Source of the DNA: Volvariella volvacea V23
Lineage: Eukaryota > Basidiomycota > Agaricomycetes > Agaricales > Pluteaceae
Reading direction: 5' to 3'
Assembly: GCA_000349905.1 (NCBI GenBank)
Contig: KB722736.1
Span: 1 to 64,000 of the forward strand
Length of the DNA stretch: 64,000 nt
A program made the position numbers and the translations under genes. Each line of letters opens with the position of its first letter. Position 1 is the first letter of the stretch. Positions 11,002 through 22,863 of the stretch are shown one piece after another. The notes below the pieces were generated by a model. That model was not told where the DNA came from and searched no databases. It saw only the letters and a program-made list of their open reading frames with translations.

Positions 11002-13636
11002 ATGTCCCCTCTGCGGCTACACCCTCCCAAAATTTCCAGTGTGTCCCAGCAATCTGCAGACTTCTTCAACCACGCCACAATTCACAACAGCAATGGCACA
11101 ATCATCGCAAATTCTGGCACCTGGACAACAGTTCACAACCACCACACCTCGTGGATCCCTGTCTATGGTGGTACGTTGGATTCGTTGAATTACTTTTGCT
11201 ATCTAGCTAACCCTTTGATCAGCACAAGTACCACCAAGAGAGAGGCTACGTGCCCTAGTCGTCCGCGATGCGATGCATACAGGCAAAGTGCGTGCAGACC
11301 CATTGGAATGTGCCCCCAATACGCGTCAGGCCATCCTTGAAGACATCACTCTCTGGATCGAGGACAACGGACGAAAGCGTTATATCCTTTGGCTCCGCGG
11401 TCCTGCCGGCATCGGAAAGTCTGCGATCGCAAAGACGATCGCGGATCGACTAGACCAACGGAACTCGAAGGCAAAGGTTGCTGGCTCCTTTTTCTTCTTC
11501 CGAGGCGATTCCCAGCGAAACAGCCTCAGCCACTTCGTCCCGACCATCGCGTATCGGCTGGCAGTTACTTTCCAGGAAGTGGGGGACGTGATTGATGGTG
11601 TGGTGGGGGATGACTTGGAGATTTTGGATGCGGATGTGTCGGTGCAGTGGAGGAAGCTGGTGGTCGAACCCGTGATGACAGTTCCAGGCATATCACCATC
11701 CGCCTTCATCATCGACGGTTTAGACGAGTGCGGAGACGAGAAGGACCAGCGGAAGCTTCTGGACCTCATCGCCTCCTGCGGACCGCATTTCCCAATTGCA
11801 TTTTTGATTACCAGCCGACCAGAACCTCACATCGTCAACTCCTTTGGCGCAAATCCGCTCCTTCAACTCTGTCGACCCATCATTGACCTCGCTCGTTGCA
11901 CGAGTGACTGGGAAATGACGTTGTTCATCCGGTCACGGTTTTCACAGATCTACACGAGGCACCGAGATATCCTCCAATGTTACTCCATCAACGGCGTGTG
12001 GCCATCCCCCCATATTGTCAATCTCATCGCGACTAGAGCTAACGGGCAGTACATATATCCTGTCATACTATTCAAATACATCGACGAAGACTACTCGAAT
12101 CCACACGAACGCTTACAAGCCTGCCTAGAACAAGCCCCAGAGGCACTCTCTTCACTCGATGCTCTCTATATGCAGATAATGCAGTCCTCCCACGAACCCT
12201 CCAACCACCAGATCCAAGACCTCCTCTTCCTCATCATCACGCCCTCCCTACTCGAGCCCCTCCCCTCCAAAACCTTTCGAAGGCTATACGGCCCCTCGCC
12301 CCTTGAATCCTGGTCCACCATCCTCGGTCTGTCAACCATCTCAAGCACCGACTCGGCCGAATGTCGATTGAAGCTCAGACGGCTCCACTCGCTCATCAAC
12401 ATCCCCAACCAGGACGATCGTGAGATCGGGCTCCACCACAAGTCGTTTGCAGATTTCCTGGTCGATCCTACGCGTAGCTGCCAATACTACATCAACCGAT
12501 CAGATTGCGCGATGAGGGTTATCGAGATGTGCTTGATGGTGCTAGAGAGGGAGGAGAAGGATGTCGATATCAGGCATATTCTTCGCTGTTGGTGGCGCTG
12601 CGCCATGTTTGTATCATACGAGGACATTTCGCCAAGTCTGGTATCGCGGATGGAGCGTATCGACATTCCGCAGGTGTTGTGGGACATCAAGGCGTTTGAT
12701 CGTATGCGGGAGGCGGAGCCGCTTCAAGCCGATTACGAGGCGTTCGTGGCGATATGTAGGACTTGGGTGAATTGCGGACGGAGGGCGGGAGAAGCGCATA
12801 TAGCTGAAGTGTGGGACAATATGACGGTGCTCGAGAGGTTCCCGATGGAAGCCTTCACTAATGCGTTTACTGCGCGTCAGCTACGAGAGTTTTTCACGCG
12901 TTCTGAGATAGACTGGGATGTATCGTGTGTTCAGGCTGGTGATAGCGCTGAAGTGGCTGACAAACCGTATCCATTGAGTTGGAAGGGTTTGTTGGTCTTG
13001 GCCGAGCCCTTCAATGAGAAGCAAGGGGTATGGGTATGGATAGATGATAGCGATGTCGTCTGGGCGACGCTCAAGGTGTTTGCAGAGGAAAGGCTCGTAC
13101 GCAAACTGTATGTCGTCTTTTCATCCCTTCCCATATGATCGGACCTAACAGTGGTTTATAGGTCAGCAGAAGATTTGGAGTATCTGCGTACGTGGAGTAG
13201 GCCGTGGATTACGTACATGTGAGTTCACTCATTCCGACCGCTTCTGCAACCGTCTGAGCATGAGGTGTAGAGAAAGAAAGCGCCGTTGTGGTACTGCACT
13301 CGTGAGCTGGTCATACGACACACCAACGGCAAGCGAAATAGTGCAACTCCTCAAGGAGCTTCCAGCAGAATATCATTTTCACAAGCTCAACCGAGGTGCT
13401 ATGCTTCTATGGCTGAAGGTGAGGATATATGCGCGTCATTTGTGCCATATTTTACCTTTTCTTTCTTTTAGACTGTATTTGACGGCGAGGACTCGGGCGT
13501 GGAAGGTGTTATAGGGCATTGGGAAATGGTAGAGTGCCGATCAGCAGTTCTTGATGCAAGTGGAATATCGGACTCTGTTTCTTCACTCTGTCTGTCGTGT
13601 CCTCAGCTACTGGCAGGAACAAGCTTCGAAGACTGA
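11002..13636 (+). CDS. NACHT-type NTPase (fungal NLR-like protein)
   Basis: Five exons join in phase: 11002-11170, 11223-13107, 13162-13218, 13271-13418 and 13472-13636, giving 807 aa. STAND/NACHT P-loop NTPases act in fungi as signal-gated switches in self/non-self recognition and programmed cell death. Visible motifs are Walker A 'GPAGIGKSAIAKT' (~residue 115), Walker B 'AFIIDGLDECGD' (~217) and 'FLITSRPEPHI'. A short Asn/His/Thr-rich N-terminus precedes the linker 'RALVVRDAMHTGKVRADP', with no recognised effector domain. The C-terminus is helical, with no WD40, ankyrin or TPR repeats, and ends in a conserved-looking 'LPAEYHFHKLNRGAMLLWLK' segment. The start ATG at 11002 is the least certain part. 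Further coding-like sequence at 13640-13780 could be an extra exon or remnant. Confidence 0.82.
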
Positions 13637-15784
13637 GGTTGGTGGAGGGACTTGCGATACCATATGGCTTGGAATGCGGAAACTTGATAATTCTCGTCGA
13701 GAAAAGAGGACGAGCACCAAGTCCCGTTCCAGCAGGAAAATGTGGTGGTGATGGTCGTAGATCGAGGCAGAATACGTAGGTCTCTCATGCCTTCATGCCG
13801 ATGCCATTTACGATTATCGTCATTCAGCGTCACCTGATTCTCCGTCTAGAGGGATCTGTAGAAGGGAAATCAACGCATCACTTGTTCTGCAGATGCTTTT
13901 TGGCTCTGCACACGAATATATGAATCTATGGGTAGTAGCAGTGCAGGGGCTTATGATCGGGATGCCTTAAAGGTTTTCATGCGTACAGTGGTTGTCGCAG
14001 TTGATACAACACCACCGAGCTTGTATTCCCCTGCAAGTATGTCAATCAACACGAATTCGTTATATTTGCTTTTTTATTATAATGCGTCTTATTATTCCCA
14101 TAGTCATCGTACGTGGAACCCCCATCATCCTACCCCTTTATCGGTCACGATTGAGTATTTGTTTCGGGAACGACAGATTAACACTCTTCAACCCTTGCTT
14201 AGACCAGACGGCGGATTCTTAGGGTCTTGACTGACTTCTTCAGAGTTCGATTTCAATGAAAGAAGAACGTAAATTATTTGCTGGGTCGGCTTTCTTCGGT
14301 GTGTCATTACAATTTTGGATATAAGGCTAATAGACCCATAACTTGAAATAGACCGAGCCTGAGGTTGAGAGGTATACACCATTGGGCGGCGTGCCGAAAC
14401 TTGAAGCTTATGTGCGTATTTGTACATTAGCGTAACATTCCGTTATGCGCTCACCTGAAACACCCGTGGATAGCCCATGTCCGCATCTTTCCCCAGTGGT
14501 CCTTGATCATCATTCCCCAAAGGTACCTACACAGCAATGTCAACGACACTTAGGTCTGACGGGAACTGCCAGTTTTCTTTGACGCGTCAGCAGGCCTGCC
14601 CTTCAGGCCAAGGTGAGAATCCTCTTGCGGCACAATCAAAGTTCATTCTTCCAAAGGTCGCTATTTGATGAAGCCAAGCATTTGGGGTGCGGTCTTATAG
14701 TTACAGACTCCTCATCCTAGTCAGAAGGTCCAGTACTAACACCTGCTTTCGACAACTGATGTTGTAGTGTATTGGTAAATCAATGTTCGTACATACAGGG
14801 ACATTTGTATCACCCCCCAGAAAGATCTCAGCATTCAGCAAATGACTCTCTGCCCTCTTGTCTTCGCCTATCGATTGCCGATTCAGCCAGTGCTAAATGG
14901 CTATTTTGTATCACAGGACCTCTCATGCGACACGAAGTCAACATACAACAGGACTATCACTTCCTCAGTAATACTCCTCCGGCTCCGTGGATATCGCTGA
15001 ATCAAGTCCCCAACTATGGAGCCGATGGCCACAACACGACATACTCGTGTCCCTGATGACCCCACCCCCACCCCATAAACTTTATGCTGAAATCTCCACT
15101 CACAACTTGAAGGTTGGTGGAACCGAAAGCAGTAGAAAGGGTCCAGGGCGACTGGGAATCTAAAACCATGGTCGTGGGAGATAAGCTAATATTCGTGGTA
15201 GAGGTGCCCTAGCAAATCTTCAGTTTGATCCCTTGTTGACAAGATTTCCCGTTTTATCAACTTGGCCAGTCAGTGTTGCTTGGTGTCCGTATCGTTGTGA
15301 TGCAGATCGGTGCATTCATACACTAGCAGCAATTTTCTTGGCAACAGTTCCTGCCTTTGTCGACAGAATCTGTGGGCTCAAAACGTAAGTCACCGTAGCC
15401 AATCTCCAAATACGATCTTCCAGGTTATGTACGAACCTGCAGGGCAATTGGGTCCTCGAGCCAGAGTGTCCCTGTGGATGCAATAAATCAGTCCAGCTCT
15501 GTTTGTATAGCTCGCTGTTAATGTGCTTCCTTTTGAGCTAGTCAAGCGGAAAGGACACCAGCCAAGCCCTCAAACGCAGTTGCTGCGCGCACCCTTAATG
15601 CTGTCTCCACCCATTTCTGTTCGAAGTACCCTCAGGTCAATCAAGTAGGGCTAACGGCCCAAACGCCTTCGTATAAAATGTCAGTGGGAGATAACTCGAA
15701 ATCGCCCAACATTTTCCGATTTCCTCTTCCCCACAAATTTCGGTGCTCCTAGGCACCATTCTTGAATTATACTCTTCAACCCTA
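13637..15784. other. Non-coding or degenerate stretch
   Basis: About 2.1 kb with only short ORFs. 13640-13780 (+) reads 'LRLVEGLAIPYGLECGNLI' in one open frame and may be a remnant. The end contains the promoter of the next gene. No RNA gene or transposon seen. Confidence 0.4.
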
Positions 15785-17537
15785 ATGCATTTTGCCAAAC
15801 TATTCACGTTCGTTTATTTAATCACGTCTTCGTTGGGTGTGTTTTTATTCCCTGAAACTAGTATCCCATTGACAACTTCCCTTCCGACTGTAGCTGTTCA
15901 TCGTACTCCCTTAACCCCATCATCTGGAATTGGACAGACCAACACTCAAAATCTCGAGGATACCGGCACGGACTCGGACATCATTATTCACACTCTTCAG
16001 ACTGTGGACCAGAAAGCTGGCGCCATAACAAACACTGCCCCTCCATCCAATGAAAAATTTCCGACCATCATGACCAAGTTTGACAGCCAAGTCACAGAAG
16101 CTGGACAAAGCGGTGAAGCCTTACTTGGAGTCCTTCCTGGCGAAGCTGTGGTTTCTTCGGTAAGCACTGAGAGCGTGTTGGAGAGACATGAATACAAGGT
16201 AGTGAAGAGTACATTACCAGGTTACGTCGACGCATTCTCAGGAACTGGGACTAGTCCCGGTGATAGGGATGCCTCTATCTAGGAGACGGCTTATCTGACC
16301 TATATGCTGCTTCAGGACGACACTTATGATGTCGATGGACGCTCGGTGCACTGTGATAGAATCAATGCGTGTTGTGAGTCCCTCTTACAAATTTGCCATT
16401 CCTGTCTGGGTCAACTCACTTCGTCTATATAGCCTTCATGACCAATTATTACGAGCCCAACCACCTTACCCTTAATGGCACCCCGACCGCCCCCAAATGC
16501 ACTCTGCATTCTGACGTGCCCACTGACGCTGAGAAGACCAATGGTGGACAGCAATTATTAGCACCTCCTGCTGAGTCGACACTTATCCAGTATAGCAGTG
16601 GTTATGCTGTGACCTCCACAATCGATCCTCCCGTTCCAGAGGGTTATGAGTACGTCTTCGGTCCTGAAAATGCTGCTACCAACGCGCCTGGAGTATGATC
16701 TCTATACCGACTGTGTTATGACAACTGAACTGAAATTCTAATCGTAAACAGTATATGGGCCTCGCCTTGTTAGATAAATACGATATCCAAACCTGTGCCA
16801 ATATGTGTAACGAACAAAGGGCAGACCCACTTGGTGGCCTGTGCAAGTACTTCAATATCTGGCATGCCATCGAAAATGGGAATCCTATATTATACGTATG
16901 TACTATGGTGAGTCTTAATCCCAAAATCTTGAAAATACAATTCTACTGATCAGCGTATTGTATGGCATAGTACGCTATACCTACCGATGCCACCACGGCC
17001 ACTTTTACTGGAGAATGGAGTGTATCCATAACGTCATCTCGAGGATACAAGCGCATCAACCACGTCGTTGATGGAGGATTTGAGGAGTACGATGGATGCT
17101 CGTATCTTTGCTACACCAACTCCTATGCTCACTGGACCGGCACAAGTCCTCCTGGTGGCTCCCTAGATGCCAGTATCTTTCGTTTCATCTCCTATGCGTG
17201 GGTTGGCAGAAACGTCGCACTTCTTGGCTCTGCAACTGGGGTGGACGACCTCTCGGGGACACTTACCTCTAATTACCCGCTCGACACTATCCCTGGCAGA
17301 ACATACGTCGTTAGCTTCTTCCAGGATAGCAGTCACGGTGGCCCTTACTGGTCGGAGAACTCGACAGTCAGCCTGCTTTGGAATGGCGATACGGTTGCTA
17401 CAATTACACCTGGATACTCCTTGTGGACGCATCACTCGTTCGAGGTTGCTGCTGTTGGTGGTGATCAGATTGCCTTTCATGGTGGTCGAGCACCCGCCTA
17501 CACTTTCATTGACGAGGTTTATGTTTTCCTTAAGTAG
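15785..17537 (+). pseudogene. Fruit-body-specific protein A-like secreted protein, interrupted by an in-frame TAG
   Basis: Basidiomycete family named from fruiting-body-expressed genes; biochemical role unknown. Four exons join in phase: 15785-16373, 16433-16692, 16752-16907 and 16971-17537 (523 codons counting the stop). It starts with a signal peptide (MHFAKLFTFVYLITSSLGVF), then a Thr/Ser-rich region, a Cys-containing module ('CDRINACSFMTNYYEP'), 'GYEYVFGPENAATNAPGYMG', 'CKYFNIWHAIENG' and a C-terminal beta-sandwich-like domain ('DGGFEEYDGCSYLCYTNSYA' to 'FIDEVYVFLK'). Codon 166 is TAG (16280-16282), within 'SPGDRDASI*ETAYLTY'. The same frame continues without other defects, and family members have a sense codon here, so this looks like one nonsense change. 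Removing it as a 23-nt GT..AG intron would break the frame. Sequencing error or an allele remains possible. Confidence 0.75.
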
Positions 17538-17935
17538 TTGTGGATCTTCGTTAGCATATTTCTGGTATGTACAGGGCTACGTTTTGCCGGCTTTATTGGG
17601 GATCCAGTGCATTTAGTTAACAATTTTGTGATTTTTGCGGAATAATGGGTGACAGCCGTTGGTCATGGAAGAGACAACATCCTCACTTAGTGAATGTTTT
17701 TTCGTCCCTTCTCGTGTTGCGTGATAGGCAAAGAAAGAGCAGTTATAAGGGAGAGTGCAAGGCTATGTAAAGAGGGGTAGAAGGTAGAAAAAGGTTGTGC
17801 TCTGGCTGTACAATGTGCCTAAAATCTTCTCTTATTGTGCAGAAGTAAGTCTTCTGATTTAGCTGATGATGAAGATGCGTGTACGCATGCAAATTTATTG
17901 CTAACTACGATAGGTGGCGACCCGGCAAGAAGGAT

Positions 17936-19674
17936 TTACATCGGGTGGATAAATCTGACAAACTCCCAATTCACGCCATCATACTCTACGCCTTCAGCAA
18001 CCGAATGATACCCCTCACACGTCCAACTTCCATTCCTTACCACAATAGGCTGGTAAAACAACCGAACCAGTTTGTCTTCTTCCAGCGTAATAGCAGAAAT
18101 CGACGAGTTCGTTATTGTGGTGTTTAGATTGGATAAGACAGTTGAAGGGGACCAAGTGGTAGGAGTTGGGGAGTGCATATTATTAGGGTCGATAGCGCTT
18201 TGGGTGAGAATTATCTGGTAGACCTCATTGAGGGAAAATACTTTGTATTGCCCGGACGGTGTAAACGTCGAAGATATGGACGACCAAGCAGGAGAGTTGA
18301 TAGTTGCTTGGAAGTGTCCTTTAGTGGCGTAGGCAATTATTCGTCAATAGTGTAATGTAGTAATTGAGATCGCTGCAAACTCACCAGGCGACCATGCACG
18401 ATTTCGGAATCTGTGCGTTAGAAACAAGGCAACCCATTGGTCAATCATAGTAAGATTATGGAAATGACGAGGGAAGAAGCTCAACATACAGCATTTCACG
18501 TATACTCAAGTCGTGGTCCTGATAGTACAAATTTGTTGAATTCTGTGCTTGCTCAAACGGAGATGTCACAGCAGAAATGCTCGTTCCCGGGAATGCACTG
18601 GGCAGAGCATCTGTTCCATTAACCCACGTCCCGTATGTCTATCAGAATGTGCAAGCTCGCAATTGAACAATGACACCAACACTGGAAGTACTAAGGAGCT
18701 CACCGGATTCCATGCTGCCTCTCGTAGTCGCGTGTCGGAATCTTGATAGTAAACCCTCATCCATTCTCCAAAGTTGTTCACGCTCGATATCGCACTAAGC
18801 TTAGAATATGGTGCGGTTTTGAACAGGCCGTCAATGTGACCTGGGCCTTGCCACGTCCTATTGGCGTATACCCACTCACGGATGTAGTCATCATCGTCCA
18901 AGTAGAACAATCGGATCTGCAGTGTGGATTAATTTAGACAAAACGGAATTGAATGACATGTAGACTTACCGAAGTTCCATTGGACCAAGACGTGACAGTA
19001 ATTGGGCTTCTTTCTCTGGCTCTCGTTATGATATTATTTGAGGGCAATATCCACCCAGTCAATTGGTCAAAATGTATATCCCTGATATATCCAGCGGTAT
19101 CCTGGTAATAAACACGAGCATGCGCTCCGTTTGGGTCGCGATAGTAGATTGATGCGATTGATGTGCGGTTCACCAATGATGTCTGGCGGGAGTAGTGCTT
19201 TTATTGCCGTTTTCATAAGAGATGATGTAATTAACTTACCACAGAGGGAGATGGTGGGGTTGTCGTTGAAGGTATACGAAGACAGCTGTGGAATGTTTGT
19301 AAGACACCTCATATACACATATAACCAACAAGAACGAACTGAGAAAAGTATGGGCTGACTATCACGCATGCCAGACCAGGATCACCTTGAAGGTAGGCTG
19401 ATCAATTAGATCTACAACCAGTGGAAGGCGATTCAGAGAACTCAAGTCATACAAATAGTCTGTGTATAATTGTCAATTAGCTACCACATAAATCAAATAC
19501 CTAAAAACCAGCCCTACTTACATTTCCTGTCCAGCCAAGACCACCGCCTAGGAGAAAATAAGTGAGTCCCAAGCCACGCAGCGACGAAAACGGTATACAT
19601 TGGTAATACTCTGGGAGAGCAGTCGCAAGAGGTACCAAAAGGCAGGAAAAGAGAAGCGCTACTATGCCTTGCAT
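17936..19674 (-). CDS. Secreted CBM1 - AAL-type fucose-lectin fusion
   Basis: Ten exons join in phase to 394 aa: 19674-19599, 19547-19522, 19459-19453 (7 nt), 19385-19340, 19285-19240, 19182-18970, 18916-18704, 18638-18490, 18410-18385 and 18318-17936. Order: signal peptide 'MQGIVALLFSCLLVPLATAL'; CBM1 starting 'YYQCGGGLGWTGNTIC', with GLAC and 'PYFSHC' completing the Cys pattern; a Ser/Thr/Pro linker (PSTTTPPSPS); then a propeller of the Aleuria aurantia lectin family, with blade motifs 'ARVYYQDTAGYIRD', 'IRLFYLDDDDYIREW', 'MRVYYQDSDTRLREA' and 'LYYQDHDLSIREM'. Two consecutive blade exons are both 213 nt. CBM1 modules bind crystalline cellulose; AAL-type propellers bind fucosylated glycans through an Arg/Glu/Trp set per blade. 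The final domain has less clear blade motifs. Secretion is predicted from the signal peptide. Confidence 0.82.
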
Positions 19675-19828
19675 GCGAAGAATGCGCTGCGACGATGAAG
19701 TGAAGAAGAATACGGGGGAGCAAAAAACGGCAAAACCTCACGCACCGAACCTCTTATGCCTTCATTTGCCGACTCGGAGTAATATCATGAAGCACCTGAC
19801 CAATACCAAGCGCCACAAAGCTATTCAA

Positions 19829-20335
19829 ACTATTTGATAGCTGCGACAACATAATAATCGTTTGGCATTCCGTTAAATCTAATCAGAACATCCCCGTTCC
19901 GATTGAATGTTGGCTGCTTGGGATTACTCCGCGAGGGCATGGTGCTCACACTGAACGCGGCAGCATATAGTCAGAATCCGTCCCTCGTTATTCCGACATT
20001 CGATAACCAGCTCACCTGAGAAACATACCGGAAACTTGAGGGAGCTCTATGCTGTCGCTGTCGAATGGGTCAACTTCTGTACATAGTTGGATCCTGAAGG
20101 CTCCTCCTTCATCCAACCATTAGGCATATAATACCATAATGCACTGCTTCTGGGAAGTGGGTGTAGTACTTCTATGCGGTGAAACATAGCGTATATGACT
20201 GAGAGACATAACCATCGTTCTCCTGGTACGACCAAGGATTTGTGTGCTGACGAGAACAACGGCTTCAGCGAATGTCATCGTATCGGTCAAATTTTCCTTT
20301 TTTAGGCTGGGGATGTAACTTACATGTGGGTGCAT
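19829..20335 (-). other. Possible small multi-exon gene, unresolved
   Basis: Coding-like segments on the minus strand: 'MTFAEAVVLVSTQILGRTRR' near 20280, 'GAFRIQLCTEVDPFDSDSIE' near 20070, and a C-terminal-looking 'GDVLIRFNGMPNDYYVVAA' ending in TAG near 19830. Two joins are plausible, but the last is out of phase in every acceptor I tried. No family recognised. It may be a remnant. The rest of 19675-20850 holds the lectin promoter and nothing else I can support. Confidence 0.25.
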
Positions 20336-20850
20336 ATGGTCTTGTCTGTGGGCTGAATCGAAATTTCATCCTTGCGTGTGCTTGCAAGGATTCTCTTGCC
20401 AACGCATCGCTTGAGAGATAGCGCCCCTATCCGAGACGCCCTATTCGAACTCAAGTAGTTTGTCTCTTAGTCCGAATCGTGCTGTTTATCCTGCAAACTC
20501 CGCGTCGTCTAAGACTTTTCCATAAGCCTTGATCCCATTAACGCAGTCTAAATAGGTAAAATTACGGATTTTAACCTTGGTCCTGCCAGTGCGGATGAGG
20601 CATCTGACTGCAGTTGAATGCTTTATAATTTCCGTCCTTGTCTTCAAGATAGATAAGGTGGCCGCAAATTCTGGATGAGCTAAGTATCTCGATGGGAAAG
20701 GTCAAATTGTGTGTAAGCGCCGCAGCGAAACTGCGATGGACCCACAATGTTTATGTAATCCCCTCAATATGAGTCTGTCGGCTATTTCCTCGGTTAAATC
20801 GACTCTGCAGACTTAGCAAGCACTATCCCTCTTTTCCTCCGGTCACTGCC

Positions 20851-21360
20851 ATGCCAGGTAATTCTGTACAAGGCGAGTCTTTCTTTAATTATCCCATACG
20901 CATCGCACTAACTATTGTGGCAATCACACCACCCACATGTCTAGATAGCAAGCACTACTACTTTTTCTACGGCACTCTAGGAGTTCCGCATGTTCTTAAG
21001 AGGGTTTTAGGTATCGACGAAGAGCCGGAATACAAGAGCGCTAGCATATTTGGGCACAAGATCAAGATGTGGGGTCCATACCCTGCTCTTGTCTATGCTG
21101 AGTTAAATCCGGAGGCCAAAGTCGAAGGAAAAGCCTGGCTTGGTGACAAAAAACATCTGAACCGACTACAAAGATACGAAACGGAAAACTACAGATCTAA
21201 GGCTGTTTTAATCCAGTTGGAGGGTGAAGAGGCGCCGGTTGAGGCGTTGACCTTTGTCTGGGCTGGATATTCTGAAGACCTCGACGATGGCGTCTTCGAT
21301 GCGTCCGAATTTACTCCAGAGAATTTTTGGTTGGTTCCTTTCTTGAAGCTTGTGCATTGA
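20851..21360 (+). CDS. AIG2-like / gamma-glutamylcyclotransferase-fold protein, paralogue 1
   Basis: Single exon, 169 aa. The fold's glycine-turn motif is 'YYFFYGTLGVPHVL', followed by 'KVEGKAWLGDKKHLNRLQRY' and 'YETENYRSKAVLIQLEGEE', where a Glu falls in the position of the family's catalytic acid. Members of this fold cleave gamma-glutamylamine or gamma-glutamyl amino-acid bonds to release 5-oxoproline; the substrate here is unknown. Paralogue 2 (23542) and partial paralogue 3 (63862) share the N-terminal 'GES...' segment and 'FF-YGT'. Its N-terminus (GESFFNYPIRIALTIVAITPP) is diverged from the 'AYKMYLFHLDQQGLLPP' type of the others. Confidence 0.8.
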   Translation: MPGNSVQGESFFNYPIRIALTIVAITPPTCLDSKHYYFFYGTLGVPHVLKRVLGIDEEPEYKSASIFGHKIKMWGPYPALVYAELNPEAKVEGKAWLGDKKHLNRLQRYETENYRSKAVLIQLEGEEAPVEALTFVWAGYSEDLDDGVFDASEFTPENFWLVPFLKLVH

Positions 21361-21634
21361 TATTGATCTAATTATGGCGACGTAGATGCCCTCCAAGGTT
21401 AAGACATCCAAAGCAATAAGTACCCGATCATTGAAAGAATCTGATCCTCGTTGAAGGCTCTGTACTTACATATAGCGAGTAGATGTCGATTCACCACAAC
21501 CATTATTTGAATGCGCCTGTCGGCCATCCCGGGGTCAGCGCTCAGGGTCATGGGATGTGAGCGCCCACAAATTGATCAGATGTGTAGAATCCTGTGACAT
21601 CCTTATCAAAGCTTATTTGTCCGCATCTACTACG

Positions 21635-22863
21635 ATGCTCTTGGGGACGCTGTTCGTGTTCCTCCTCTCTCGCACCCTTGCCCATCCTGTCTCAACGCTT
21701 GAAAGTCCAGTGCCCCCAACATCTCCCATCCTCAGCAAATTCGTTAGCATATCCGAATGCATCCGTGACCCATCCAAGATTCGATCGACACGGGAATTAG
21801 TCTGAAATTGCCTCGGAACGATCTTTGTGTGCACATATATTGCTATACACCCAAACATGCCAGATAGGACGGCTTCAAAGAGCACGAAACTGGCAGAAAG
21901 TAAAAACAAGTTTATACGCACTTCTTGCCCTTGAAATTATCATCATTCTGGCTATGCGCCAACGATTTGTTGCTTCGAGAATAGCAAAGCAGTACCAAAG
22001 TACGTGGTATCCTGTCATCTAGCACCCAAATCTTTACGCGATGGATGCAACAGGTCTTGGTTGGACAATAACCCACGGAGTTTTTGTGATCATGGGTGAA
22101 TTAATGCGAGAGGATGGAAATGGGTATAAGGTGTTAACAATAGACGAGAACGGCGTCGTGGAACGAAGGAACGCAACGGAATTGTATTTCCGACAACCTC
22201 AGAAGAGGAGATACAAGACAAAGCTAAAAGGGATCTCCTTAGCAAGGCCGTCGTGGTTGTGCAAACCTCCTGGTTCGTGGCCCAATGTATCGCTCGTCAT
22301 GCTCAGAGTCTGGTGATAACAGAGCTGGAATTGGTCACCCTCGCTCTCGCGACGTTGAATATCATCACGTATCTCCTTTGGTGGAGCAAGCCGTTGAATG
22401 CGGGATACCCAATTTACTTCAAAAAGGTCGATTGCACGGTCTCTTGTAAACCCGGAATAAAAATTTGGGTGCACCAGATTGGTATCTGGGAGTGTGGGTT
22501 GGTTGGTCGTGGAAACGCGAAGCATCGGGGGACGGGATTTGGCAGAGAGTGATGGAAGACATGTCGTGGATGTCCCTTCCAACCGCACTTTTTGAACGGC
22601 TGATCAAGATGCCATTCTTAGCGATCTTCACCCCTGTGGAGGATATGATGGCCAAGGAGGAGGTTAACGGTTCTACGTATGTCGGCCCATACTACTGCGG
22701 ATTTTTGGTCCGACTATATTCCACATTTCACTCTTGTCTTCATACAATTTGGCACATTTCCTTTTTTTTTCCACGTCGAATGACGCTTCCTTTTATAATT
22801 TGTCTGTCTATTATATCCAAATCGCACTTTCCCTTTCTTGCTCCGTTTCGTCTGGCTGGATGA
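21635..22863 (+). pseudogene. Decayed multi-pass membrane protein gene of a basidiomycete family
   Basis: Starts with a signal-peptide-like stretch (MLLGTLFVFLLSRTLAHP). Family-like segments follow in changing frames: 'NCLGTIFVCTYIAIHPNMP', 'YALLALEIIIILAMRQRF', 'LGWTITHGVFVIMGELM', 'IQDKAKRDLLSKAVVVVQTS', 'LATLNIITYLLWWSKPLNAG'. Family members (function unknown, several membrane helices) have Trp where this copy has TGA in 'STRELV*NCLGTIF'. Frames change at least twice where no intron fits: after 'HPNMPDRT' and between 'LYFRQP' and 'EEEIQDKAK' (one-base shift). A further shift seems likely near 22430-22470. One real 54-nt intron remains near 21990-22050. The C-terminal helices expected of the family are poorly preserved. 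Confidence 0.65.

Noticed and set aside
13271..13418. Apparent frameshift in the NACHT gene's fourth exon
   Set aside because: With exon start at 13271 the phase is correct and the conserved C-terminal segment reads through; the other frame was a misread.
16258..16282. A 23-nt GT..AG stretch that would remove the in-frame TAG in the fruit-body protein gene
   Set aside because: Far shorter than any other intron here, and removing it shifts the downstream conserved frame.
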